64,000 bases of DNA from CAZSLC01 sp964607675 (GTDB lineage: Bacteria; Bacteroidota; Bacteroidia; Bacteroidales; UBA932), in NCBI GenBank assembly GCA_964607675.1, contig CAZSLC010000004.1:38646-102645 (forward strand), in the 5' to 3' direction. Every line of letters starts with the position of its first letter. Position 1 is the first letter of the stretch. Shown here piece after piece: positions 1 to 8,943 of the stretch. The notes beneath the pieces were generated by a model. It did not search any database. It had not been told where the DNA came from and saw only the letters and a list, made by a program, of their open reading frames with translations. The position numbers and the translations under genes are program-made.

Positions 1-480
1 AACGACGAAGAGTTGCAGAATTCAATTAATAGTTTGTTCAAGGCCAATATTTTTATAAAAGGACACTTTGACAAAGATCTGATGGCCTCTTTGATATTTT
101 CTAATAAGAAGATGTTGACACAATTGGAAGAGGTAGTTCATCCAATTGTATGCAATGATTTTGTTAAGTGGCGCGACTCATTTAAGGAAAATGACGTTCC
201 ATTTGTAATAATGGAATCGGCAATATTCCTTGAAAAACCAATTTTACATTCACTTTCAGATAAGATACTAACAATCTCATCTCCTATTCAGTTAAGATAT
301 AAGAGAATCAGAAAAAGAGATAATATATCTGATGAGAAGATTGGTGAAAGGTTGAAGAACCAGTGGTCAGATCAGCAAAGGATAGATAAATCAGATTTTG
401 TGATTTATTCAGATGAAGTTCAGCCCATTCTACCACAAGTGTTAAAAGTATATAATTATATGAAAAATGGGAAATTTTAG
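1..480 (+). CDS. coaE: Dephospho-CoA kinase, C-terminal part (5' truncated by window)
   Basis: This is the C-terminal two thirds of dephospho-CoA kinase, which phosphorylates the ribose 3'-OH of dephospho-CoA in the last step of coenzyme A synthesis. The reading frame is open from base 1, so the gene begins upstream and the ATP-binding P-loop is outside the window. Visible family landmarks are the LEEVVHPIV segment, the VIMESAIFLE strand (acidic substrate-binding region), an RxxRIRKRD lid and an ERLKNQ helix. The TTG at base 13 is not a real start. The stop overlaps the next gene by 14 bp, which suggests translational coupling. Confidence 0.9.
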   Translation, partial: NDEELQNSINSLFKANIFIKGHFDKDLMASLIFSNKKMLTQLEEVVHPIVCNDFVKWRDSFKENDVPFVIMESAIFLEKPILHSLSDKILTISSPIQLRYKRIRKRDNISDEKIGERLKNQWSDQQRIDKSDFVIYSDEVQPILPQVLKVYNYMKNGKF

Positions 481-1192
481 TAAATGGATTATCGGTGCCA
501 TTGGATGGGCAGTAGCTGGCCCTATTGGTGGCTTGCTTGGATTTGGCTTAGGCTCTATTATTGATGGTGTTTCCTCTCCATCTACTATTGTCAAAGGAAG
601 TAGTACAGGACCCAGAAATAGTTTTTTGTTATCATTTCTCGTCTTAACTTCTGCTGTAATGAGGGCAGATGGGAAGGTGATGAAATCTGAACTTGAGTAT
701 GTTAAGCAATTCATAACTCGCAATTTTGGGGAACATGCGGTAAGAGAGGCACTTGATATACTAAAAGAACTTTTAAAAAAAGATGTAGATATAGAGAAAG
801 TCTCACAACAGATTAGTGCAAACATGAATATCAGTGAGAGAATTCAACTTTTTTATTATCTGTGTGGAATTGCGCAATCGGATGGAGCCTTTACATCAGT
901 AGAAAAGGATTTGCTTTTAAGGATCTCTTTGTATTTAGGAATCACTAAGTCGGATACTGATTCTGTTTTTTCTATGTTTGGCACAACGATTGACGATGCA
1001 TATAGTGTGTTGGAGATTGCCCCATCAGCTACTGATGAAGAGGTGAAAAAAGCTTACAAAAAAATGGCTATGAAAAACCATCCAGACAAAGTGGCATCTC
1101 TTGGAGAAGATGTCAGAAAAGCGGCAGAAGAGAAGTTTAAATCCATTTCTTCTGCTTATGAACAAATTAAAAAATCAAGAGGAATTAATTAG
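467..1192 (+). CDS. TerB-like and DnaJ domain protein (DjlA-like)
   Basis: A 241-residue protein. Residues 5-35 are a glycine-rich hydrophobic segment that probably inserts in or contacts a membrane. Residues about 50-165 are an all-helical TerB-like domain with the typical MRADGKV and AQSDGAF acidic repeats. Residues about 176-241 are a C-terminal J-domain with the HPD motif at 205-207, which stimulates the ATPase of DnaK. This order (membrane segment, TerB, J-domain) resembles DjlA, so a membrane-associated co-chaperone is the likely role; the client is unknown. The ATG lies within the last codons of coaE, a 14 bp overlap. Confidence 0.85.
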   Translation: MGNFSKWIIGAIGWAVAGPIGGLLGFGLGSIIDGVSSPSTIVKGSSTGPRNSFLLSFLVLTSAVMRADGKVMKSELEYVKQFITRNFGEHAVREALDILKELLKKDVDIEKVSQQISANMNISERIQLFYYLCGIAQSDGAFTSVEKDLLLRISLYLGITKSDTDSVFSMFGTTIDDAYSVLEIAPSATDEEVKKAYKKMAMKNHPDKVASLGEDVRKAAEEKFKSISSAYEQIKKSRGIN

Positions 1193-1226
1193 AATATTTA
1201 TAGTTTCTTAATAAAATCAATAGAAT

Positions 1227-1793
1227 ATGGCAACAGATTTACAAAAAATTATTTCGATTTCTGGTGAAAGTGGATTGTATCAATACCTCTCACAAGGTAA
1301 AAACAGTGTTATTGCAGAATCGTTATCTACAAAAAAGAGAACATCTTATGGTATGAATTCAAGAGTCACATCCCTTTCGGATATATCTATTTATACCGAT
1401 AGTGATGAGATTTCACTAAAAGATTTGTTTCTTAAAATGAAAAGTAAACTAGGAGAGGAGTCGGCCCCCGATCATAAGGCTGAAGCCAAAGTGTTAGTTT
1501 CTTTCTTTGAGGAGGTTCTTCCCAATTATGATAGAGACAAATTTTATACTTCGCATATGAAGAAAATTGTGCAATGGTACAATATTTTAAAAGAATTTGC
1601 ATCTTTAGAATTTGTAGAAGAAGAGAAGAAAGAAGATGAAAAAGTGGGCGAAGCTAAAGCAGATGAAGCCAAAGTCCCTGCAAAGCCTAAAAAGAATCAA
1701 TCTGACAAGGTTGCCGCTAAGGTAAAGGCTCCAAAATCAGGTGTGGCAAAGGCAAAAAGTGCCTCATTACCTCGTAAAAGCGGTAATTCCTAA
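1227..1793 (+). CDS. DUF5606 family protein with Lys/Ala-rich tail
   Basis: A 188-residue protein whose first 125 residues match the pattern I know for DUF5606, a Bacteroidota-restricted family of unknown function: LQKIISISGESGLY near the start, then ESLSTKKRTSYG and a LSDISIYT strand. After residue 130 it changes into an acidic stretch and then a low-complexity tail rich in Lys, Ala and Pro, reminiscent of nucleic-acid-binding tails on histone-like proteins. It ends 3 bp before rimO and probably shares its transcript. DNA or RNA binding is only an inference from the basic tail. Confidence 0.75.
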   Translation: MATDLQKIISISGESGLYQYLSQGKNSVIAESLSTKKRTSYGMNSRVTSLSDISIYTDSDEISLKDLFLKMKSKLGEESAPDHKAEAKVLVSFFEEVLPNYDRDKFYTSHMKKIVQWYNILKEFASLEFVEEEKKEDEKVGEAKADEAKVPAKPKKNQSDKVAAKVKAPKSGVAKAKSASLPRKSGNS

Positions 1794-1796
1794 TAT

Positions 1797-3113
1797 ATGA
1801 GAGTCCAACTTCTGACACTTGGGTGTTCGAAGAATAGGGTTGACTCCGAACACCTTCTCAAACAGTTGGAGGCCTTTGGTATTGAGATTTCTCCTGAAGG
1901 GGAGAGTTTGGTTGACGCCAATGTTGATCTTTTTATCATAAATACATGTGGGTTTATCAATGATGCCAAGGAGGAGTCAATTGAGGCTATATTGGATGCA
2001 GTTGAGGCTAAAAAGAGAGGGTATATTTCAAAACTGTTTGTGTTTGGATGCCTTTCTCAGAGGTATAAAAAAGATTTGATCACTGAGATACCTGAGGTGG
2101 ATGCCTTCTTTGGTGCTTACGATATAGATAATATATTGGCTGCATTGTCAATTCCTTTCAAAAAAGATTTACTCACCCAAAGGTTTCTTACGACCCCTTC
2201 TCATTATGCATATTTAAAGATAGCGGAGGGTTGTGATAGAAGATGCTCTTATTGTGCAATACCAAACATAAGGGGCAATAATGTCTCTATTCCCATTGAA
2301 ACATTGGTAAAGGAGGCAAATTCTCTTGTGGCTAAAGGGGTCAAAGAGTTGATTGTCATAGCTCAGGATACCACCTATTATGGTATAGATATATACAAAA
2401 AACGTTCTCTTGGAAATCTCTTGAAAGAATTAGAAAAAATAGAGGGGTTAGAGTGGATTAGAATTCACTATTCTTATCCAGACTCTTTTCCAGAGGATGT
2501 TTTGGACATCATGGCTACATCTGATAAAGTGTGCAAATATATAGATATTCCACTGCAACACTCTTCTTCAAAAGTCCTTGACTTGATGCATAGGTCTATT
2601 GATGGAGTGCAGACACGTTCTTTGGTCAAAAGAATGAGAGAGAAGGTCCCAGGGATAGTAATCAGAACTACAATGATGGTGGGACACCCTGGTGAGGGGA
2701 GGGGGGAGTTCAACGACCTTATTAAATTTGTCAAGGAGTATCCATTTGAAAGGCTTGGGGCTTTTACCTACTCTCAAGAGGAGGGAACGTGGGGTGCTGC
2801 CAATCTTGAAGATAAAATTTCTCAAAAGGTTAAGAATAGCAGATATGAACAATTGATGGAAATACAATCTGAAATATCACTTAGATTCAACCTTTCACGT
2901 ATTGGAACAGTGGAAAAAGTGATAGTCGATTCATTTTCAGATGGCATATTTTATGCAAGATCATCCAAAGAGAGCCCCGAAGTAGATGGAGATATTTTAA
3001 TATATGGAGACTTCGATTCAACTATTATAGGTACATTTGTAAATGTGAAAATCATCTCAGCCAATGAATATGACTTGGTTGGAGAAATAATAGATAGATA
3101 TGAGACTTCTTGA
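1797..3113 (+). CDS. rimO: Ribosomal protein S12 methylthiotransferase RimO
   Basis: A radical-SAM enzyme that adds a methylthio group to the conserved aspartate of ribosomal protein S12. The 438-residue length is normal for RimO. The N-terminal UPF0004 domain carries Cys10, Cys51 and Cys85 for the auxiliary 4Fe-4S cluster. Cys146, Cys150 and Cys153 (CDRRCSYC) form the radical-SAM cluster. The C-terminal TRAM domain covers about residues 375-438. The opening LLTLGCSKNRVDSE is diagnostic of RimO against MiaB/MtaB. It overlaps fabG by 14 bp. Confidence 0.95.
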   Translation: MRVQLLTLGCSKNRVDSEHLLKQLEAFGIEISPEGESLVDANVDLFIINTCGFINDAKEESIEAILDAVEAKKRGYISKLFVFGCLSQRYKKDLITEIPEVDAFFGAYDIDNILAALSIPFKKDLLTQRFLTTPSHYAYLKIAEGCDRRCSYCAIPNIRGNNVSIPIETLVKEANSLVAKGVKELIVIAQDTTYYGIDIYKKRSLGNLLKELEKIEGLEWIRIHYSYPDSFPEDVLDIMATSDKVCKYIDIPLQHSSSKVLDLMHRSIDGVQTRSLVKRMREKVPGIVIRTTMMVGHPGEGRGEFNDLIKFVKEYPFERLGAFTYSQEEGTWGAANLEDKISQKVKNSRYEQLMEIQSEISLRFNLSRIGTVEKVIVDSFSDGIFYARSSKESPEVDGDILIYGDFDSTIIGTFVNVKIISANEYDLVGEIIDRYETS

Positions 3114-3846
3114 AAACAAAGTGGCTTTTATTACAGGAGCTGCAAAGGGGATTGGAAAATCAATAGCCCTTGAATTTGCGTCAAATGGTGCAAATATTGT
3201 ATTCACTGATTTGGTTATCAATGATGCAGCAGAGCAAACAAAATCAGAAATAGAGGCATTAGGGGTGAAAGTCTTAGCTATTGCATCCAATGCATCTATC
3301 TTCGAAGAGGCCCATTCTGCTGTTGAAAAAGCAGTAGAATCATTTGGTGCAATTGATATATTGGTCAACAATGCTGGCATAACAAAAGATGGCCTTCTTA
3401 TGAGAATGTCAGAACAGCAGTGGGATAGTGTCATAAATGTAAATCTAAAATCGGCATTTAATTTTTGTCACGCCGTAGCACCGATTATGATGCGCCAAAG
3501 GGGAGGTTCAATAATTAATATGAGTAGCATAGTGGGGCTTTCTGGCAATGTTGGACAAGCCAATTATGCTGCATCCAAAGGGGGAATGATAGCTTTGGCA
3601 AAATCAATAGCTCAGGAATTGGGCTCCAGAGGGGTGAGGGCCAATGCAGTGGCACCAGGTTTTGTCCTTACAGACATGACAATGGCATTGCCAGAAGATG
3701 TCAGAAAAGGGTGGGAGGCTAAGATCCCTCTCAGAAGGGGGGCAAATGTCAATGAGATTGCAAAGGTGTGCCTATTTTTGGCATCAGACTTGTCTTCATA
3801 TGTCACAGGGCAGGTCATCTCTGTATGTGGTGGAATGCACATGTAA
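3100..3846 (+). CDS. fabG: 3-oxoacyl-[acyl-carrier-protein] reductase
   Basis: A classical short-chain dehydrogenase (248 residues) that reduces beta-ketoacyl-ACP with NADPH in fatty acid elongation. The dinucleotide site TGAAKGIG is at residues 12-19 and NNAG at 90-93. The catalytic tetrad is visible as Asn115, Ser143, Tyr156 and Lys160 (YAASK). FabG is preferred over other SDRs because of the length, the TDMT segment after the catalytic region and the GQVISVCGGM ending. The start overlaps rimO, and a lipoprotein gene follows after 11 bp. Confidence 0.88.
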   Translation: MRLLENKVAFITGAAKGIGKSIALEFASNGANIVFTDLVINDAAEQTKSEIEALGVKVLAIASNASIFEEAHSAVEKAVESFGAIDILVNNAGITKDGLLMRMSEQQWDSVINVNLKSAFNFCHAVAPIMMRQRGGSIINMSSIVGLSGNVGQANYAASKGGMIALAKSIAQELGSRGVRANAVAPGFVLTDMTMALPEDVRKGWEAKIPLRRGANVNEIAKVCLFLASDLSSYVTGQVISVCGGMHM

Positions 3847-3857
3847 ATTTTATTATT

Positions 3858-4787
3858 ATGAGAAAATTGTATTTTTCATTTTTATTTATTTTTGCCATTA
3901 TCTCTTGTGGCCCGATACCGTTATATGTCAACATCGAAATGAAAAAAGACTCTCCGTTAGAGTCGTTAGTTGATACAGATATCGCATTGTTAACTGTAAA
4001 TCCGAAAGGGGATAAAGATAGCCTCTTATTAAATGCCATGGCGAATGGTTTTGCCGAAAAATTTGAAGAGGATAGAGCGATAGCAAATAGAGCTTTACCA
4101 ATCTATTCATTGTTGAGTGAAGAGGTAAATATTAAAGATTCTCTTTTTGTTGATTATATCTCTGCTTCTATTCCAAGTAGGTATCTGTTCTTTATAGATT
4201 CATTGATTGTAGCGGATTATATTGTTGATAATTCATCTAATAATCGTGCCTACTCCGAAGGAGAATTTTTCAATCAAACAAAAGTGATGCTCCCATTCTC
4301 TGTATCGATCAATTTAATTGATTCTTATTCTCGCTCAATTATAAATAGCACTAACCACAAAGATTCACTTGTGTGGACTATTTTAGGTAAAGGGGACATT
4401 AAATCTGTCGAGGCAGTTGCAAAGGTTAATTCCGCCATTAAAGATGCATTTAAAAAATATGGCAATGAAATAGCCTCTGAACTCTCTCCCCAGTGGGAGA
4501 CTCAATCAAGAATGGTGATAACATACGATAATGAAAAGTGGTTGAATGCTTTTGATTTTGCTGAGAATTTTAAATGGTCTGAAGCTATTGATATATGGCT
4601 TCAAGAGGTGAAAAGTGATAATCCTAAGAAGGCAGCATACGCTGCATATAATATAGCCAATGCATTTGAGGTGTTAGAACAATACGATCTCGCTAAAAAA
4701 TGGCTTGATTTTGCTAAATCTAAATACCATTTTCGCGAGATCGAAGAACTCAGAGCCCTTATTGAGAGCTCTGAGAGATCAAAATAG
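3858..4787 (+). CDS. Lipoprotein, DUF6340-like, with C-terminal TPR-like helices
   Basis: A 309-residue predicted lipoprotein. The ATG at 3858 gives a short signal peptide ending in a lipobox (FAIISCG), which is why it is preferred over the upstream in-frame start that would run into fabG. The mature part resembles DUF6340-type Bacteroidales lipoproteins: an early conserved strand region, then a C-terminal pair of helices (AAYNIANAFEVLEQYDLAKK) that look like a tetratricopeptide repeat. It is likely attached to the outer or inner membrane facing the periplasm. The function is unknown. It meets the tricorn-like gene tail-to-tail 3 bp away. Confidence 0.72.
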   Translation: MRKLYFSFLFIFAIISCGPIPLYVNIEMKKDSPLESLVDTDIALLTVNPKGDKDSLLLNAMANGFAEKFEEDRAIANRALPIYSLLSEEVNIKDSLFVDYISASIPSRYLFFIDSLIVADYIVDNSSNNRAYSEGEFFNQTKVMLPFSVSINLIDSYSRSIINSTNHKDSLVWTILGKGDIKSVEAVAKVNSAIKDAFKKYGNEIASELSPQWETQSRMVITYDNEKWLNAFDFAENFKWSEAIDIWLQEVKSDNPKKAAYAAYNIANAFEVLEQYDLAKKWLDFAKSKYHFREIEELRALIESSERSK

Positions 4788-4790
4788 ACA

Positions 4791-7700
4791 CTAATCCATT
4801 TTTCTTGGGGCAGGTACACCAGGAAGAGGCTTGTAATTTTTCATTTCTTCTTTCAAGACCTCTATTGCTTTGTTTAGCTGAGCGTCAACTCCTAGGTAGT
4901 CGTCAAATGGATTTATATCAACTACTATATCAGGATCGACTCCATGATTCTCAACTATCCATTTTCCATCAATTGAGTAGGAGGTGAAGAATGGTGTTCT
5001 CATATCTTGTCCGTCAACAAACTCTTTTGAGCCAGAGATACCAACAATTCCACCCCAAGTGCGAGTACCGATTAACTTCCCAATTCCCAATTTTTGGAAT
5101 CCATATGGGAATAAATCTCCGTCTGATGAGGAATATTTATCTACAAGACATACCTTCGGCCCATGATGCGTCTCACCTGGAACAGTGCTCAATAGTTCTC
5201 CACCATTACGTGCCATAGTCATTCTATATGCTTCCCTCTGTAACCTCTCTAAGATCATAGGAGATACATTTCCACCTCCGTTCATCCGATCATCGATTAT
5301 GAGTGCCTTTTTATCAAGTTGAGTGTAGAAGAGTTTAGTAAATGCATCCAATCCTGCAACCGACATATCAGGAATATGTATATATCCCACTTCCCCATTT
5401 GTAGCTTCATTTACCTTTTTGATATTATTTTGTACCCACTCATAATATGCTAAATTGGATTCGTCACCGATAGGTTTGACATATACGATTCGAGCACCCT
5501 CTTCTTTGGGTTGAGAGTTTATTTTTAGGGCGACAGTTGAGCCCACTTTGCCAATTAGAGATTGATAGATGGTACCCATCTCTTTGCAAGAGGTGCCATT
5601 AACTGAAATTATATATTCGCCGCAGTTGACCTTTATACCAGGAGCTCCTAAGGGTGATACCAATGTTGACTCCCATGGTGCCCCTTGGAATATTTTAGTA
5701 ATCTTAAAATAACCTGATTTGTCCTTTTCAAATTTGCCTCCCAAAAGACCAGTTCCAATTCTTTCTGGGGTGGGAGCCTCTCCTGTCGTGATGTATGCGT
5801 GCCCAACATTGAGTTCACTTATCATCTCTCCGATGATGTATGTTAGATCCTGACGATGTCTCACATAAGGGAGCAGTACGCTATATTTATCCCTCAATTT
5901 ATTCCAATCTTTACCATGCATATTTTCAAGATAGAAATGGTCTCTGACTATCCTCCAACTCTCATTGAAAATCTGTGCCCATTCTTTTGGGTAATCGACT
6001 AAAGTGTTTACATCCTGTAGAGAGAGGGGATCATCCTTTTTAAAACCTTGTTTAGAAGATACTACATAGAGGTTATTTTTCTCAGCCAGTAGTGCCTTCG
6101 AACCATCTGTGGTGGCAGCAAGGATCCTTCCATCTGCAACAGAATAAATTTTCATATCCTTCATAGATATTTTCTTTATCTCCCCTTTTGAAGAGTAGTA
6201 CAACTCATCATTTATACATGTTAGAAGAGAATACCTTCCACTTTCTATTGGAAGAAGTGCACTTCTTTCAACAATTCCATCAAAATCAATAGTGCTATTT
6301 TGTGTTTTATCCCCCTTTGCATCCCCATTTTTATCAACACTAACATTGATGATTGTAGGATCTGTTGTCTCTTTGGTCAATGGAGTGACAAAAACATAAT
6401 TTTTAACCTCATAAGAGGCATTCCATTCCACATAAGAGTAATTGGCATTGAAATCTCTTGAAGATGTGAAAAATAAATATTTTCCATCTTCTGAGAAAAT
6501 AGGAGAGGATGAATCATACCACTGTCCAGTCACTTGATGATGTTTATCTGCCTTTATATCATATATGTAGATGACAGATACTCTGTTCTTTCCAGAGGTT
6601 GTATAGACAAGCCAATTTCCATCATTTGAAAAATCATAGTTGTATATTCCGCTATATTTTCCTGTAATTATCACTTTTAGTGCCTTAGACGCAACATCGA
6701 TGGAGCATAACTCTCTTTTTTCATTTGAAAAATAAATCTTTTTAGAATCAGGAGACCACAATAACCCAGTAGGATAGCCCTCTTTAAACTTTGTAAGCAT
6801 AGTAACTTTCTCCGTGTTCTCACCATCCATCAGATACAATTGATATTCTCCCGACTTATCTGAGAAGAAAGCAATGCTTTTTCCGTCAGGTGACCATGTT
6901 GCCTCTCTTTCGTGAGACTCTGACGAATTTGACAAATTGTATGTTGCCCCCTTCTGAGCAGGGATTGAGAAGATATCTCCTCTGTGAATAGCTAATACTT
7001 TTTCACCATCTGGTGAGAGGGAATACCCAGATCTACTGAAAAAGGCATTTTCAGGGGACTTGTTGTATTTGCTTCGAGCATAGATGTCTTCGCAGTTTAA
7101 TTCAATTTTTACTTTTTCACATTTTTTATTGGTAACAGAGTATTTGTAAATATATCCTCCATTTTCAAATACGACATAGTTATTTGAAAATGAAGGGAAT
7201 TTACAGTCGTACTCAGTGAAGTTTGTCACTTTGCTAACCTCTTTGCTTTTAGTATTATAGCAAAATAGATTCATGATATGATCCCTGTCGGATAGGAAAT
7301 ATATATCATTACCAATCCACATTGGGAAAATGTCTTGGGCAGGATTATTTGTGATATTATCAAGTTTTGTACTCCCTACTTGGTTGATCCAGATATCGTC
7401 TGCTTGCCCTCCACGGTAGTATTTCCATGTTCTGAATTCTCTAAACATCCTATTGAAAGCCAGTTGTTTACCATCGGGAGAATAAGAGCAGAATCCCCCT
7501 TCAGTGGTTGGAATCTGGGTAGGTTCTCCACCATTGGCACTGATGGTGTATAAAAGACCTCTCAACCCTGAGAAATTGTACCATTTGCTTCTATAAACAA
7601 TATTTTTCCCATCAGGAGTCCAGCACATTACGATATTATTTGGCCCCATCCTTTCTCCAACCATATCTCTTGATACAGATGCAGAGTATGTAATTCTTTT

Positions 7701-8000
7701 GGGAATACCACCTGCAGAGGGGATAGTATAGACTTCGGTATTTCCATCGTATTGTGCAGTGAAGGCTATCGTCTTGCCGTCGGGTGAAAAACGGGAAAAC
7801 ATTTCATATCCAATATCAGATGTGATTTTTTGAGCAGTTCCACCATTGATAGATACAGTGTAGAGATCACCTGCATAGGAAAATGCAATTTTATCCCCAC
7901 CCACAGAGGGAAATCGGAGTAGTCTCCCCTCTTGTGCATTGATTGCGCAAAATGGAAGGAGCATGATGATAAATAATAGATAGTACTTTTTACTTTTCAT
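4791..8000 (-). CDS. Tricorn-like S41 family protease
   Basis: A large exported serine protease (1069 residues). A signal peptide covers residues 1-22. Repeated DGK and SPDGKxIAF blades of a TolB/WD40-like beta-propeller run to about residue 600. A helical C1 domain (about 670-745), a PDZ domain (about 750-850) and the C2 catalytic domain follow. By alignment to the Thermoplasma tricorn protease, the expected catalytic residues are His734, Ser959-Asp960 (in SSSDGD) and Glu1017; the Ser preceding the His in tricorn is Gly733 here. It probably degrades peptides in the periplasm. The start lies 2 bp after yicC, so the two are probably cotranscribed. Confidence 0.92.
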   Translation of the reverse strand: MKSKKYYLLFIIMLLPFCAINAQEGRLLRFPSVGGDKIAFSYAGDLYTVSINGGTAQKITSDIGYEMFSRFSPDGKTIAFTAQYDGNTEVYTIPSAGGIPKRITYSASVSRDMVGERMGPNNIVMCWTPDGKNIVYRSKWYNFSGLRGLLYTISANGGEPTQIPTTEGGFCSYSPDGKQLAFNRMFREFRTWKYYRGGQADDIWINQVGSTKLDNITNNPAQDIFPMWIGNDIYFLSDRDHIMNLFCYNTKSKEVSKVTNFTEYDCKFPSFSNNYVVFENGGYIYKYSVTNKKCEKVKIELNCEDIYARSKYNKSPENAFFSRSGYSLSPDGEKVLAIHRGDIFSIPAQKGATYNLSNSSESHEREATWSPDGKSIAFFSDKSGEYQLYLMDGENTEKVTMLTKFKEGYPTGLLWSPDSKKIYFSNEKRELCSIDVASKALKVIITGKYSGIYNYDFSNDGNWLVYTTSGKNRVSVIYIYDIKADKHHQVTGQWYDSSSPIFSEDGKYLFFTSSRDFNANYSYVEWNASYEVKNYVFVTPLTKETTDPTIINVSVDKNGDAKGDKTQNSTIDFDGIVERSALLPIESGRYSLLTCINDELYYSSKGEIKKISMKDMKIYSVADGRILAATTDGSKALLAEKNNLYVVSSKQGFKKDDPLSLQDVNTLVDYPKEWAQIFNESWRIVRDHFYLENMHGKDWNKLRDKYSVLLPYVRHRQDLTYIIGEMISELNVGHAYITTGEAPTPERIGTGLLGGKFEKDKSGYFKITKIFQGAPWESTLVSPLGAPGIKVNCGEYIISVNGTSCKEMGTIYQSLIGKVGSTVALKINSQPKEEGARIVYVKPIGDESNLAYYEWVQNNIKKVNEATNGEVGYIHIPDMSVAGLDAFTKLFYTQLDKKALIIDDRMNGGGNVSPMILERLQREAYRMTMARNGGELLSTVPGETHHGPKVCLVDKYSSSDGDLFPYGFQKLGIGKLIGTRTWGGIVGISGSKEFVDGQDMRTPFFTSYSIDGKWIVENHGVDPDIVVDINPFDDYLGVDAQLNKAIEVLKEEMKNYKPLPGVPAPRKMD

Positions 8001-8002
8001 TG

Positions 8003-8878
8003 TTACAATATATTTAATGATTGTTCTTTGATTTTTTCAAGTTCGTCTTTCATTTTAACCACAATTTTCTGGATTTCTGAGTGGTTGGCTTTCGATCCAA
8101 GGGTATTTATCTCCCTCCCCATTTCTTGTGCGATGAACCCCAATTTCTTGCCTGGATATTCTTCTAACTCTTTTGTCTCATTAAAATAGTGGCAGTGATT
8201 GCGAAGTCTTACCTTCTCTTCATTGATATCCAATTTCTCAATGTAAAAGATTATTTCCTGTTCAAGTCTGTTGTCTGTACTCACTTGGGACAATTCTGCA
8301 ATTTTGCTTTTAAGCCTCTCTTTAATAGAGGTAATTCTTTCATTTTCAAACTGTTCAACTTCTGGAATCGAAGATAATATATTCTCCACATGGGATGAGA
8401 TATCTTTATCAAGAGTTGCCCCTTCTCTCTCTCTAAATTCTATGAGGTGATCAATAGCTTTGCTAATCCCTTTATAGATTAAATTCCATTTTTCGTCGGT
8501 AACTTCATCTTTTTTGGTATCAATTACATCTGGTAAACGCAAAAGGGAAGATAAAAGGTCGCTGTCGTTACATTGAGATATATCGCTCTCTTTTTTTATT
8601 GAGAGTAGTTGATGGTAATAACCCAACAAGACATCCTTATTAATCTCTTTGTTTATTGTCCCTTCAGAATATTCCACATTGATATAAAGATCAATATTTC
8701 CTCTGACAAGTTTTTGAGCTATTAATTGTCTTATTTCAAGTTCCTTATCCCTTGGGATAAATTGTGTCTTAAGAGAAATATCACAATTTTTACCATTTAG
8801 CGATCTAATTTCTATTGTGCACTTTTTCTCGTCAAGTATTACTTCGGCCTTGCCATAGCCTGTCATTGATTGTATCAT
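8003..8878 (-). CDS. yicC: YicC family protein (endoribonuclease family)
   Basis: The ATG at 8878 gives MIQSMTGYG, the hallmark start of YicC proteins, so the longer upstream extension into glnS is rejected. The protein is 291 residues, normal for the family. The C-terminal DUF1732 signature is clear (GFIAQEMGREINTLGSKANHSEI, followed by KMKDELEKIKEQ). Escherichia coli YicC is reported to act in RNA turnover, and the family is described as endoribonucleases. It is the first gene of a two-gene unit with the tricorn-like protease and is divergent from glnS. Confidence 0.93.
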   Translation of the reverse strand: MIQSMTGYGKAEVILDEKKCTIEIRSLNGKNCDISLKTQFIPRDKELEIRQLIAQKLVRGNIDLYINVEYSEGTINKEINKDVLLGYYHQLLSIKKESDISQCNDSDLLSSLLRLPDVIDTKKDEVTDEKWNLIYKGISKAIDHLIEFREREGATLDKDISSHVENILSSIPEVEQFENERITSIKERLKSKIAELSQVSTDNRLEQEIIFYIEKLDINEEKVRLRNHCHYFNETKELEEYPGKKLGFIAQEMGREINTLGSKANHSEIQKIVVKMKDELEKIKEQSLNIL

Positions 8879-8915
8879 AATTGAGTTTTTAGTGTTGTAA
8901 AGGTAATAATTTTTA

Positions 8916-8924
8916 TAACTTTGG
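8916..8924 (+). promoter_or_regulatory. Putative Bacteroidota -7 element for glnS
   Basis: TAACTTTGG fits TAnnTTTG, and a TTG lies 18 bp upstream at 8895-8897 in the place of the -33 element. It is 19 bp ahead of the glnS start. This is motif matching only. Confidence 0.5.
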
Positions 8925-8943
8925 AGCTTAAATATAACATACA

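Noticed and set aside
442..825. 127-residue frame on the minus strand and similar long antisense frames
   Set aside because: They are shadows of well-supported genes, with no family motifs.
1620..1790. Lys/Ala-rich tail of the DUF5606 protein as a separate histone-like gene
   Set aside because: It continues in frame from the DUF5606 domain, and no start or separate promoter is seen.
4749..4775. 8 bp inverted repeat at the end of the lipoprotein gene as a terminator
   Set aside because: It lies within codons, has an 11-base loop and no following T run on either strand.
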